Part shown: in pieces, positions 49,030 through 61,076 of the stretch
How the letters are laid out: the number at the start of each line of letters is the position of its first letter
How positions within the stretch are numbered: position 1 is the first letter of the stretch
Source: Lepas anatifera
Lineage: Eukaryota > Arthropoda > Thecostraca > Lepadidae
Length of the DNA: 64,000 bases
Reading direction: 5' to 3'
Assembly: GCA_034440635.1 (NCBI GenBank)
Contig: JAOTON010000385.1
Location: 3,130,501 to 3,194,500, forward strand
Translations under genes and position numbers: made by a program
Notes under the pieces: generated by a model
The model's database searches: none
What the model saw: only the letters and a program-made list of their open reading frames with translations
What the model was told of the DNA's origin: nothing

Positions 49030-49845
49030 CTGAAATCGCACAAAGTGTGGGTAAATACGTGCATTTGAGAGAAGCGGGAGACAGCGCGGGATTCCAAAAG
49101 CTAGCCATCGTATCAGATACAGAAACACTCCGACATAACTCCTGTGAACTATTCGGCCTCCGCGTGAATCACTTGGCTTCAGACCCCTTTAGAGCATTTA
49201 GCCCCTTTAGCATTTAGAGCATTCACACCCTACAGACATCGGCACCCCTCTGGAAAAGTTACGTGTGTAGCTTCCTGAAGAACATCTTCCAAAGCACCAA
49301 TATCTTATCTAGCTGCCTCCTCGATATTACACCCAATAAATTTAACGACCCACAGAAAGTCACCCCATTTAATTCCCAGTGAAGCAATACGACATACGTC
49401 AGCATCCGCTGAGGATTGGACACTGGACAGGCATGGCTTGCAGCAGTGACTACGTGACCGATCACCCGTGCACGTGCCAATCAAATAATGACACGCTAAT
49501 CCTGGGCTCCACTCCGGCGCTGATTGCAACCAGCCGGCGTTATGCGAGCAAATGAGCAGGCCCAGGAAATGTTGCAATGGCTATACCGTGCAATCAGTTG
49601 CCGGCACGATACATGCATACGCAATCAAAAGGAACTGAATAGGAGAACAGAGCAAAGAGAGAACCAGTTCAGATTGTAGAAATTTCCCAGCATACTGCTC
49701 AAAGGTTCGAATGTGTTACTCAGCGGGTAAAATTTGGCTGTCGATAAAAACATTCAGAAATCATATCAGGCAGCTTGAATGTATTAGTTAGAATGATTTA
49801 GATTTTTTAGAATTATTATGAATTAGTTAGATGGCACAGCATAAC

Positions 49846-50238
49846 AAGTGGCAAATCTAGACGGTCGTTTTGGGAGGGGCAGGCTAAAGACAAAAAACAA
49901 AAATTGTCCTGCAGTGAAAAGCTGCGCTACAACATTACTTGCCGGTATAATTTTGGGTATTTGAGGCGAAAAGGAAAAAAACGTCACGGGGTAAAACATA
50001 TGGGCTCGAGATACACGTATCCTATCCAAGGCCCAATATTTACACTGAACTTAACAGGTTCTGTTTGAGGTTGAGAGTTGAAGCACCTAAATCTTGCCTA
50101 TAAACTAAAAAAGGAGTCGGGGCAAAATTGGAGGTCGATCGCTTTCGGGGGAGGGGGGCAAAAACATAGTTTTTCCCCGAGCTTTTCCGGTTGGGGAGAG
50201 GGAAATGCCTTTTTGCCCCCTCCCTGGATCCGCCAATG
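49846..50238. mobile_element. hAT-like MITE, second copy of the 3084-3470 family, perfect TSD
   Basis: The 393-bp element is flanked by AGCATAAC at 49838-49845 and 50239-50246. The left end AAGTGGCAAATCTAG is a diverged CAGTGGCGGATCTAG and the right end is CTGGATCCGCCAATG. The body shares long stretches with 3084-3470, including the CCAAGGCCCAATATTTACAC segment. It sits about 300 bp from the exon C donor. Confidence 0.9.
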
Positions 50239-50544
50239 AGCATAACTTGTTAACTTATTATTAGAAGAACCTACAAAATCAACTAAGCAAATTAGATAAC
50301 AGCAGCAATGGGTTGAATTAGTTTATATACGAAGACGAACAAGACGACAGCCAATTTTGGAAATTATTATTACGGATAAAAGAACTTTTTGCATACGACT
50401 GCTACTAGAAATTGAGCGCGCGAGACCAAATACGTCACTCTCTACTATTATAATCATCACTAGATGTTTTCAACCCACCCACGGCCGGGCAGGTGCGTAT
50501 GTGAAACCGATCAGCAAGTTTTACGTAAGTTCCACGAGACTTAC

Positions 50545-50667
50545 CGGTGTCAGGCGCCGCCAGGCTCTGCGCCGAGCCGTACAGATGACTCTCTGGAACA
50601 AACAGCCGCGCGTCAGAAGTGATCTGGCGTCCCAGTGGTCCAGAGTTCGCACCGTCACCGCCGAACG
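50545..50667 (-). CDS. RhoGEF exon C (residues 102-142)
   Basis: The donor is excellent (GACACCG before GTAAGTCTCG). The acceptor, ATACCTGAG before CGTTCGGCGG, lacks a good pyrimidine tract. I chose it because it is the last AG after an in-frame stop and gives the phase that joins exons B and D. The exon is 123 nt. It encodes glycine-rich then polar sequence including GRQITSDARLFVPESHLYGS. The phase match on both sides is the main support. A nearer acceptor inside the exon (GACGCCAG before ATCACTTCTG) is a possible alternative and would shorten the 5' side. Confidence 0.62.
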
Positions 50668-51101
50668 CTCAGGTATTCATCCCATGCGTACCACAGATCA
50701 ATGGAGTCCGCCGTGGGGACACTTTGCCGAAATTGAACTTTAGGAGATGGCTGACTGAATGGGTGGTCCCTACCGGCCAATGACGGTGCCGGCGGGCGCA
50801 TCAGTTTACGTCGGATCTCTGGGACGTGTCCATCCGCCCCTGAGCACCCTCACCAAATTGTTTTAGAGGACAGTTGCCAGGTCAGCGAGAGGTGAATTGA
50901 CAGATAAGGATAGCCAGCAGTCACTGCCAGCCACGGTGGATGGCGGGAGGGGGGGGCGGGGAGCAGTCATGATGCAACAGAGGGGTCAGGAACGCACGAC
51001 TGCTTTCCATTTAGGAGGAGTCAATGAACTTCCATTGAAACTCCGCTTTGTTCAACACAATATTTGATTAGCTTACGAAAGCTAAAATGAATGACTGAAT
51101 A

Positions 51102-51200
51102 AGTCGATCTGATCCCCAGAATCCTTTCCAACAGGGTGAGAGTTGGCGACGCCGTATGACCCTGGCAGTTGGTGCGTCGTTAAACCCCAACAATTATTAT
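51102..51200 (+). mobile_element. 5'-truncated SINE, copy 3, with 15-bp TSD
   Basis: It contains the SINE body from GTCGATCTGATCCCC to TTAAACCCCAACAATTATT but no tRNA head. Flanking ATGAATGACTGAATA (51087-51101) and ATGAATGGCTGAATA (51201-51215) differ at one base. This is the signature of target-primed retroposition with 5' truncation. Confidence 0.88.
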
Positions 51201-52227
51201 ATGAATGGCTGAATACATCTGCACACCAAAAACGCTTAGCAGTACATTGTCTCAAACTTTCTCTGGGGTTGGCAGAAGAAATAAAAAACTGACAAAGCTG
51301 AAAGTATCACATTTCAATCGTCAAAATGGCATGCCTATTTTCTTTAATGGGTTCAATGGTTTGACAGTTCCCAGAGTGCCGTTATGGAGGATCCGCAGGT
51401 GCTCGTGTGTCTGCCAGCGCCAAAACTTTTCCAAAACTTTACGAACCCCAAACCCGGGATGGATCCAAGTGGGCGAAGAGAACGGACGCCCCCTCCCTTA
51501 TGGTAGGTGAAACCGCCTCCGGTGAACTGCAGGTGCCCATTCCGGTCGCCGACGACGCCCTGAACGCCCTTTAACAGCGACATCTGTGCAATACGGGGAA
51601 CTTGAAATTGACTTTAAAGGCGGTCCTAGCAGGGGCACCCTGTTTTCTGGAATTTTGCGTTGTTTACCGCCCATTCTTTGGCATTTGCACATTTCCCTTC
51701 GGCTATTTGCCCGCCACTCTCCAGACAGGCTCTCCCTTTGGCCAACTTTGCTCCGCTATTCGACTGGGGGAGGGCGCCCCTAGGAATGCAAAAAGGCACC
51801 CATCTACCCCTAGTTGCAAAGGTCACGCTCTGGTGCTTAGTTCCCCACCCACCGAACTCCTGGATCGCTTACCGAGCTCCTGGATCCACCACCGCCTTAA
51901 ACTGAATTCGGGCGCTCGTTAACGGCTCAAGAGAGCAGATCATGGCTCCGTATTAAATGATTAGAATAGAGCATTAAAGTCTTGATTGTGTTAGGATTGT
52001 TTTAAAGAAGGGACCTTAAGTCTTTTAGGCTATTAAAACAGGTTTTAGCGCGTGACAGAACGCCACCCAAAGGCCCTCCTCTTCCAGCATCTGTCTTGCG
52101 GGCTAGCCTACACTCTGAGGAAGCACTGCGGTACAGCCTACCAATAAAGTAACGGCCGAGCGCGCTGAACGCAGGACGGCCAGTTCTGCTGGTGTTCCCC
52201 AGAGCTCTGTCGCTGTTGCTGTCGATC

Positions 52228-52557
52228 AGCGTTAAGGCAGAATGGGCAACCCTCAGCGTTAGAGTGGAATGGCCAACCCTCAGCGTTAGGGTAGAATGGG
52301 CAACCCTCAGAGTTAGGGCAGAATGGGCAGCCCTCAGCGTTAGAGTGGAATGTCCAACCCTCAGCGTTAGGGCAGAATGGGCAGCCCTCAGCGTTAGGGT
52401 GGAATAACCAACCCTCAGCGTTAGGGCAGAATGGGCAGCCCTCAGAGTTAGGGCAGAATGGGCAACCCTCAGCGTTAGGGTTGAATGGTCAACCCTCAGC
52501 GTTAGGGCAGAATGGGCAACCAACCCTCAGCGTTAGGGTGGGATAGGCAACCGCCTC
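52228..52557. repeat. 27-bp minisatellite, about 12 copies
   Basis: The unit is GCAGAATGGGCAACCCTCAG then CGTTAGG, with GTGGAATGG variants. The period is nine codons. The minus strand therefore stays open for 173 codons as a nine-residue repeat (TLRVAHSAL), and the plus strand for about 70. No homology or splice support. Confidence 0.95.
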
Positions 52558-53044
52558 TGGCCTACAGCGGCTGATTTACCTTTTTTTAAATTTTTTGTCG
52601 GCCTAAAGGAAGCAATATTTGTTTAAGATTTTGCGTTATCGCCCCACAAACCTAATGGTCTAAAATGGGGATCCAGGGGAACCTATCCGACTATGGTGCC
52701 CAAAGGAGTTAGGCATTGATGACATTTTCCTGATCTTAGACAAATAAAAAACGCCACGTTTTCTTACGATAGCATTCGGTCCCACCCATATGATGGGCTT
52801 GGGCTTCCCGCTGAATCTAAACATGTCTTGCATAAGCCTTGAAAAAATGAATAGTGTAGAGCCTTCTAATACGCTCTTTAAGCGTCCTCCCCCAACTCGA
52901 GAATCAGGAAGAATGTTCCCACTAATGTTTTGGAAGGACCTAGGTTGTTTGCGTTTTTCCTATTTCGTGCGTGAACCTCCGTAAATGTGTGAAGTGCATA
53001 GGTATTAGGTTTTCCAAAGGCAGCTAATTTATTCAACATTGCCA

Positions 53045-53125
53045 CCCCTATGGCGCAGTTGGTTGAGGCATCGCCGTTGTATGTGGGAGGTCCTTGGATC
53101 AAAGCTGACCTCATGCAGCTTTTTT
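53045..53125 (+). mobile_element. tRNA-derived SINE head
   Basis: TATGGCGCAGTTGGTTGAGG is a very good A-box region. The B box is decayed (GTCCTTGGATCAAAGC). A body may extend to about 53510 but I cannot delimit it. Confidence 0.5.
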
Positions 53126-54312
53126 TCTCGACCGCCTCCCACCCAGAAGATGACAGTAAACTGGGTAGTGCTTGCCTTGACACGGGAGTTTCGCCGACCA
53201 ATCAGCGCACTTATTATTGGAAGGACAGGCTTAATCAGCCTTTGAATAGATCCACCGGTCCGGTGGCGCGCCAGGCACGGCCTCACCGCGTGTCACCAGA
53301 GCAGTCATTTGTTCCGCTGGGCCCGAGAAATCGAGATAGCCCCACCGTCTGGTACAGTGGGGCATGTGACAGGGAGCGTGCGGGCACGACTGGCCCGCAA
53401 TGGTGCCGATATATGAAAACATCTGCCGTGCCGTGTACATAGTGTGACTGTGTATCTGTGGTCCAAATATGCAAAAATGTCCCCAGGCCGGGGGCAAAAT
53501 ATATTGAAAAGATTATACATATATAAGTTCAACACTCCCGTCCCTTCACACTTCCCCAGTCAAGTCCAGTCCGCAGTCCGTCCCCCGGACTAATAGTTAT
53601 GTGGTGACGCCACTAGAATCAATGTAATTTACATAACAAAACGGCCCAAACGGAGGTCAACAAACGGAACAAGGAGAGAGTATATCAGCAAAAGCAAAAC
53701 GAGTGCATTGCTTTTTAGGGTAGCCAGCTGCTTGCGATCTCCACGTTTTAGGGAGGAGGGGCGCTGCCCCCGCCCCTCTCCTGTCACGCTGCGTTCTTGC
53801 TCGAGGGTATGCTTTCGTGACAGTCAGTTTGGTCTGGGATTACCGCAGCAATTTATCATTTACCTTGAGATCGACCTGGTTTATAATATGTAAAAGGCAA
53901 TCTACAAAGAAATCATTCAATAAACCAAAACAAGGGAGGTGCTTGGCAAAGACAGAAGAACAGCAGCGCAAAAATGCGAATAGGGTCCTTGACATCCCAT
54001 GTAAAGGCGAACCAACACCCAGCTTGGCCTAGGCTGACAAATTTCCCAATAAAGTTGCCCCCTAGTTTCAAAGCAGCCTGGCATGGAACAGCTCTGATGC
54101 ATGTTTGGTGCAGAGAATCCGACCAGAAAACGATATGACCCTCCGCTCTCACAACGCCCCTCAGAATGGTGCTCCATCATTGGATAATCTCCATATCCTG
54201 TCTGTATTGTAAAACCTTACAATGCAACTCTGCGAAAGAACACCTAGAATTTTCACAGACTAGGTACAGTTGCGTGGGTGTCAGACACTACGTAAATTCT
54301 CGGTCCACTCCT

Positions 54313-54401
54313 GACCGTGCCTGCCATTCGGCAGAGCCTGCAAATAAACTCCAAGACAGGAAGTTCTCAGCAAGCTGGCGACCGTGCCTGCCATTCGGCA
54401 G
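54313..54401. repeat. 22-bp direct repeat, two copies
   Basis: GACCGTGCCTGCCATTCGGC followed by AG occurs at 54313-54334 and 54380-54401. The 67-bp spacing suggests a small tandem duplication with diverged spacer. Confidence 0.85.
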
Positions 54402-55344
54402 TGCCAAAGAGTGTAACCCCTAGACAGAAATACTCGGACAGTGTTTGCCAGGTAGCAGCAACTTATTGTTCTCGACATAACTTTGACCACTTTGGGCACA
54501 AAGGCCTGCTGGAGCCGCCTTTCTTCCACTGAAGATGGTGGAAGAAAAATGGCCGGAACAACAAGCGGCTAAAAACACTAATGATGATAAACGCTGTGGA
54601 AGGGGTGGGTGGACGTATTCGGCCGCGCGGAAGCCAGCGCCAGGGCATGGTAATGGCCAAGAGGAATAATACCGCTGGGTTTGAGAGACCTGAAGCACTA
54701 CGAATTGGCGTAGAAAAGGCGCTACACACGTGTTTAAGTGTGCGTCAGGTGTTGTTTTATGTCAGTGTATCAATTCTAGGTGCGTTTTCACTGTGTCATT
54801 CATTTCACTCGACCTTTTTAGACACTTTTTAGACTCTTTTACCCTTCTAATCACATATTGTACCCACCTGACGACTGAATATGAAAAGCCTCGCTCCCCT
54901 TTGATTAAGGGTATTCTGAAATACATATCTAAATCTTAATCTGAGGCATATTGACGGTCCCTGACCCCTTGCGTCCCCCCTCTATCCTCTCTCTCGTTCA
55001 GAGAAATCCGAGATGCAAAATGTTGGACATGCTTCAGAAGTTTAGCCGGCACGAAGCGTCATCTGTGCCATGCCGTCATACATTTTTTAATTCAAAGATT
55101 CCATAGGTGACGTGAAAAAAGAACAAATATCACTATGAAGGTATGTAATAGCCGAAAAACTCACATGAACCGCCAATCATATTTACAAAAACAAGCCTTT
55201 CCTCCTACCAAGCCGATTTCACATACTCACTTACCATAAAAAGTATCCGTTTTTACGTTCCACACTCCACCTCAGTTACTTGGCTACTTTCCCCAAGTTC
55301 GTATGAGTCCATATCTCTTCGAGAATGATAGCACCGAGATCTCT

Positions 55345-55348
<4 letters not shown>

Positions 55349-55391
<43 letters not shown>
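55349..55391. repeat. (CT)n microsatellite
   Basis: About 43 bp of uninterrupted CT repeat. Confidence 0.97.
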
Positions 55392-55393
<2 letters not shown>

Positions 55394-56042
55394 GAGTGTC
55401 AGCGCTCCGATCGGCCGGCGGCAGGCGGCGGCGGGAGGAGACCTATTTAGCTTGGACGGCGGCGCCGTCGCAGCCGAGAGGAGCCAGTGTTTTGGTTTTG
55501 TGTACACACGGGCGACGGCGGTGCGTCTCCATCAGACCAGTCATTACACAGCCTGGAGGGTAAAAAACACTGCTCTCCGACGACAAGTCCCTTGTCCTCA
55601 CAGCTGTAAATCGATATCATTCCAACTGAGCTTCGTTGAACGGCGATATTTTTAGCTCAGAAATAAGGTTTTGATAGTGCTGCTGTAAAGGTTGGAGCAG
55701 TATACCGAGCTCACCACAGTGTTCCGCTCAGCCGGGTACCTTCATCAATACCTTTTTTTTGCTGGCACCGATCTATCATGGAGAGAGACACTGGCAATTG
55801 GCCAGAGAAGAGAGCTTATCTTCCCAGGCATCACCTGGGCTTCCATGTCGGTTGTGTTGTGCGGGAATCTCAGCACAGTGTATCATTATCCTGCCATAAC
55901 GTCCAGCAAACTAGCCTGCAATTCTCGATGAACGACACTAGATACCAACACAGCTCCACGCCATAAGAGAGGGCTTTCTTTTCCCCTGAGGACTGTTCAT
56001 ATAAGACATTAATCTAACCAGGGTGGATCTGGAAGGCATTGG

Positions 56043-56112
56043 CGGTAAGGATAGCTCAGGGTTAACGCGTCCTGCTTCTGAGCTAAAGGTCCCGAGTTCA
56101 AACCCCGGCCCT
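56043..56112 (+). mobile_element. tRNA-like sequence, probably a SINE head
   Basis: AGGATAGCTCAGGGTTAACG (A box) and CCCGAGTTCAAACCCCGG (B box) are clear. The outer ends GGCG and CGCC can pair only partly, and the D and anticodon arms do not fold cleanly. A tRNA pseudogene is an alternative. Confidence 0.5.
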
Positions 56113-56428
56113 CGCCGGGAGCGGGGTACCCTCTCGCTCCTCTCCTCAGCCTGGCCCCCGCCATGGCTGCCAACTGTCCATTGAGGCATAGTAGAGCATG
56201 AGAAAGCAGTCGTCAGTACCCTCGGGAATTTTCCGCTGAGGATTGCGCCTCGGTATCAAGCTGTACCCTGGCCAAGTCTGAATTGTAGCGCATCGTATCT
56301 TTTTAAGAACAAGCAAAAAAATACAAAGAAATGAACGCATTCTACACCGATTATTCCTGATAGCGTGAGAAAAATCGGACATGGATATAGCGGAAGCTAA
56401 TAAGGCAATATGCCTTTATCCAAATTGC

Positions 56429-56465
56429 AATAACAGTGTCACTATAATATAGTGACACTGTTATT
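56429..56465. repeat. Perfect 37-nt palindrome (18-bp arms, one central base)
   Basis: AATAACAGTGTCACTATA, a central A, then the exact complement. It lies in the first of two diverged tandem units (about 56405-56485 and 56490-56550). The second unit has only the first arm (CATAACAATGTCACTATG). Confidence 0.96.
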
Positions 56466-57889
56466 AACCCCAAAATAAAGACAATCAGCCAATATGCCTA
56501 TACAAAAATTGTCATAACAATGTCACTATGTTACCCGAAAAATAAAGACAGAGGTAAAAAATATGGATTTTCAAAGAACTTCAGATTCATAACGTCACTA
56601 TGACGTAACCGTGTCCAAACTTTGCGTCTCATCCTAATAGTACGGAACAATCATTTCTAGACAGTTGCTGACGGTTTCGCTCTTCTACCTTTGAAGACTA
56701 AGTAGATACGCCGAAAAGAATGAAGAGAGGAGGTTAAGAAGCTCCCCCTCTGTGCATAGTACGCGTTACGCAGCTACAGGCAACGCCATTAGGGATGGAA
56801 ATATAGCTTCATAAAAAAGCCGTAATAGAGAGGTTAAAATAACATCGGGAGTCGTTGTAACAGCCCCAGGTTGGCTGGGGCAGTGAACTCTGTCCTACGC
56901 CAGGCTGAAGCTATTCTTGTCCCACGCTACTACCAATTGATCTCGCCCTGAGCAGTGACCTGCCCGGTCAGACTTCGAATGGAGACGCTAATTACACCGG
57001 TCAACAGCGGAAATGGCTTGGGTAAGCTCATAAGCAAATTCACACAGAGTTTAAGGCGCTGAATACAAATAGTATGTCGGTTTTCACCGTTAAAATGGTT
57101 TTCATAGATGTTTATAATGTTCAGCTTTTCCGCTCTAAAGTTTTGACACTGCATTCTCTTCAAGATAGTCAAACAAGTCCATTCAATTCCATTGTTATTC
57201 TACGATTTTCAATTACTCAAGGATATCTTATTTAATTGTACTGGATCAATAAGTGACGTCAAAGAAGGGCCCAAATATAAAAGGGTGCGAATTTTATCCC
57301 AAAGAAGAGCAATTTTTGAAGCTGCTTTAAAGTCAAGATGCTCTTGTGGAGAGTTTAACCATCCAAACGCGTATACATCTGATTCTGCATTGATTGCCGC
57401 ACATTTGGCCTTTTTTACATATATTCTCCCTGGGAGCTGGATGGGAAGAATTTCACGCTCCCGTGAAAATCCAAGTCACACCTTACTGAGAACACAAGAA
57501 ATTCTAGTAAAATTCAGCTAAACGCTTGAAAGCTTTGCAAAGCCCTCTTCATTGCCTCCTCGAATCTGAACATATTTCAGACGCCACTGCACTTTCCAGA
57601 CTTACTGCCCAGACCACCCGTCCCGACTCACAGGCTAAGGGATATGGATCTACAATGAGCTAGAGCGCTGAGCACATATCTCCTAAGAAAGAACAAATGA
57701 CAGCATCCAGCGATATCGAGCATCACCATGAGCACCAGTATTTTCCGGTTATATAAATTCAAGAAATCTGTGCGATAGTTTCGCCTGAGAAACGAGCTCA
57801 GTGTCACCCGTGTATATCTCCAGAACCGTGACGGTTTCTGGACAGAATACGAATGACTGTCGATTCAACATCATGGTGCCTCACCCAAG

Positions 57890-58076
57890 GGACCGGGCAG
57901 CTCAGTGATGCTGGCCGCCCGACTGCTGAGGCAGGTGTCCCGGGTTCAAATCCAGGCTGGTCTGATCAGTAAGGCCTCATCTGATCTGCAAACTCTCTTC
58001 TGACCAGATGCAGACTGGTAGCGCCGATCGAAGCAACCCGAGTGGTTGGTGTGTCGTTAACACCCCCCAAGAATTT
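57890..58076 (+). mobile_element. tRNA-derived SINE, second subfamily
   Basis: The head GGGCAGCTCAGTGATGCTGG (A box) and CCGGGTTCAAATCCAGG (B box) is followed by a body with AGGCCTCATCTGATCTGCAA and a tail GTGTCGTTAACACCCCCCAA. The tail resembles the GTTAAACCCCAACAAT tail of the other SINEs, while the head differs, so a tail may be shared between families. Confidence 0.7.
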
Positions 58077-58151
58077 CTGCACTTGAGTGTAGTCATCCCG
58101 ATATCATGACCCTTAACCTCAACAAACCAGCGTACATAACTGCTATATTAA

Positions 58152-59004
58152 CACGCGCAGTGGAGAGGTGGTCTGGCGTCAACGCGCAGTGGAGGGGTCC
58201 TTTAAGTCGCCCCCGCCCCACAGAAATCTTGGAAACCAAGAGGGTTTTACATCTACATTATGAGCTACTGTCATTGACCTAGATCAGTATCTCCATCGTC
58301 AAACGAGGTTGTAAAGGTCAAATATGGGCCGTGCTGGATACCTATTAAGTAATGCCGTGATTATGTGGAAAATAGACGGGAATACACTAAAAGCAGACTA
58401 AGGTCATAGAGGGAAGGTACCACACAATTTTCTCTGAAATTTTGAAGTCCAGGTCATTCAAGGTCAATGAACTATGACGTAAAGCTATGACATATTCACA
58501 ATAATGTACAATTTAACTGGCCTTTGGGCGGGACTTGAAGGCTTGACTTTGAAAAAGGCCTTATACCTTGACGCTTGACCTTGAACTTGGCCTTGAGTAG
58601 CCTTAACAATGAGGTCATAGCACAAGATACTTCATACTGAAGAATGCCATCTGACCAAAATACTGAGCTCAATGACCTTAGCATGTGACCTTGACCTTCA
58701 TGTGGCTTGAACTTGACGTATAACCTAATAATGTGACGTTATGAAGTCACCACTCGGTCTACAGTGCAGGCGAACTGGTACGACTGCGCGATTGCGACGG
58801 TTTCAAAATATAGGTCTGACTTTGGAAGGCTATAAGTACAAATATTGTTAACTGATTTTCAAAATTCGTTCTGCAATGGACGTGCTCATAAATTTTCTCA
58901 AATGTGGCGCAGTAGCGTTTTCTGGCAGCGAACAACTTTTCGGCCACCTTGGAAAATAGGTGGGGGAGGGGCACTAAGGGATCCCAGCCCCTCCACTGCG
59001 CGTG
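58152..59004. mobile_element. CACGCGCAGTGGAG-ended piggyBac-like MITE beside exon B
   Basis: TTAA (58148-58151) and GTAA (59005-59008, one change) flank an 853-bp body with ends CACGCGCAGTGGAG and CTCCACTGCGCGTG. It aligns with 21969-22757 directly and 10104-10960 in reverse. It ends 143 bp from the exon B donor, inside the intron B/C. No transposase. Confidence 0.85.
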
Positions 59005-59146
59005 GTAAACATTTTGATGGGGCAATCAATGTCCACCCTCCTGTAAGAAACACAAACTCAAGCCCTATACGCACAACCAAGACCAGATTAGTTTTGGCTG
59101 ACCTCGGGGCTGAGAGCCCCGCTGTGTCAGATGCTGGCCGACTTAC

Positions 59147-59271
59147 CGAGCAGATTACTCCGCTGTGTCAGCACCTTGCTGTAGACCAGCAGATCCCCCG
59201 GGCAGATCTGCATCGGGGGTATCACCACCATCGAGCTGCGCCTCGTCCGGGCGGCGCCGTTCTCACTGGAC
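59147..59271 (-). CDS. RhoGEF exon B (residues 60-101)
   Basis: The acceptor is GTGTGGCCAG before GTCCAGTGAG and the donor is CTCG before GTAAGTC. The exon is 125 nt. Its first base completes the glycine codon from exon A and its last base opens the codon completed by exon C. It encodes RTRRSSMVVIPPMQICPGD followed by LLVYSKVLTQRSNLL. This is a compact, non-repetitive segment with hydrophobic residues and arginine/serine, and it looks constrained. It may be a short conserved N-terminal motif; I cannot name its function. A 157-bp (GTCT)n array starts 80 bp upstream of its 3' splice site, in the preceding intron. Confidence 0.85.
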
Positions 59272-59347
59272 CTGGCCACACAGATGACTTCTTCAAGAAG
59301 CCGATGACGGACGGACTCGGGTTCTAATCTGACAGTGCTACCGGTCT

Positions 59348-59508
<161 letters not shown>

Positions 59509-61076
59509 ATAATTGATACCAGTTACCTGAAACTTAGACGAGCGTAAGGCATTGACCCAGGAACATGTCCTCCAGCCTTGCATTTTCGCAATTCCAAGAA
59601 CAGTTCGCAGAATTTTATTTTTTTACCTGTTGCTTTTGTTTCTAATTATTCTACAGCTATGAAACGTCCCCTTTTGACACCAGGATAATTTCTAGCTTAC
59701 ACAAACAATTTGAACGAAAGCCCCGATTTTTAGGCTTTGAAACTGGCTTTTAATACAGGGTTGAAGGAGGGACATATTGCAGTCAGCAACGTTCTGTATC
59801 TTATCAAGCCCAGAGGTGAAAACTAATTCGCTCATGTTCCGATATTTGCTGACATTAAATCTAAATACCATTCCTACATACATTTTCTGGGAAGCGGTGG
59901 CTGGTGGTCCCGTTATGTACGATCATACGAACCATCTTACAAAATTTTGCCCAAAAATTATTCATCTAAATTATTTGTATCTGGCCATGCATTTTGCCAT
60001 CTGCATCACAATATGCATGATTCAGTTGTAAAAAATATTCTAGAACTACGCACACTGTGCGGTCTCATCTTCACAAAACCGTCCGAGCACCACTTGCTAT
60101 ACAGCAGCACTTGCTACAACAGTGAATCGGCATTATGTTCTAAGCTAGTCGCCAGTGATCCTTTCTGAGCTCTCTCCGTAGTCAGCCGACACGCCTCTGT
60201 AGCTTCCTGTTCTCTGTAATCGAGCCGACCCGTCGAGCTCTCGCGGCATTATGCTATGGGAAGGTCTATCTCAGCCTGGCTTATCGGCTTTAGTGAGGAT
60301 TTCCGAGAGAGTTGGAGCTGGTGGCACTGACGCTTCTCAGTAACGCTTCTCGGATATGCCAACAGCATGCCGACCCTCACACGCGTCCAGAATATCGCTC
60401 CATTGCTTTAGGGGCTACTTTTATTAGTAATTCATTTTCATATGCCCCACAGCAGTCATGAAGAGGTGTAATAAATAATCTTTGGAAGTCTATCTAAACC
60501 ACCGAGTAAACAATTTATGGTGGCACAGCAGCTTATTTAAGTGGGCCATCGTGTATCGTTGGAAAGCCCAGGAGACACAGTTCAATTTCAGCTGCAGTGA
60601 AAACAAATACTTCTAGCCAGAAGAATTGCTTCGGGAAGTTCTTGGCACCTCACCAAACGACCCGCAGCGATTACTTTGGCGATGGCGACTCCAGTGTTGG
60701 GGCCTTTATAAATGGTGGCTGTAGGTGGTACTGCATTTCCGACAAAGCCATCTCGCAGCGATCCATTTATTTCAGTCATCAACACCGACCAAGCCATTGG
60801 ACGCTAAATTTCCCAAACCCGCCAGAGCGCGTTTCTAATGAACTATATTCCCAACTCGGCCGGAGGGAGCTATCACATTGGATTAAGTATTGGCTTACCA
60901 GGCCCCGAAGTAAAGTCATCGGTAACATAAGTCTGACGTGAACCAGTAGACTGCTGGGGATTGGTGGGTATTGCTTTGATTTGCATACTTAATGATCACT
61001 TGCATAAATTTTTATTACTATTCACGCTAGTCAAGAGATACAATTGCTCGATTTTAATGCATAATTCTTAGCAGAG

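Noticed and set aside
57192..57521. 109-codon plus-strand frame with a CSCGEF motif
   Set aside because: No recognisable domain, no splice or promoter support, and length within chance expectation for this much sequence.
57890..57970. A functional tRNA gene
   Set aside because: The acceptor ends do not pair and a SINE body with an ACCCCCC-type tail follows.
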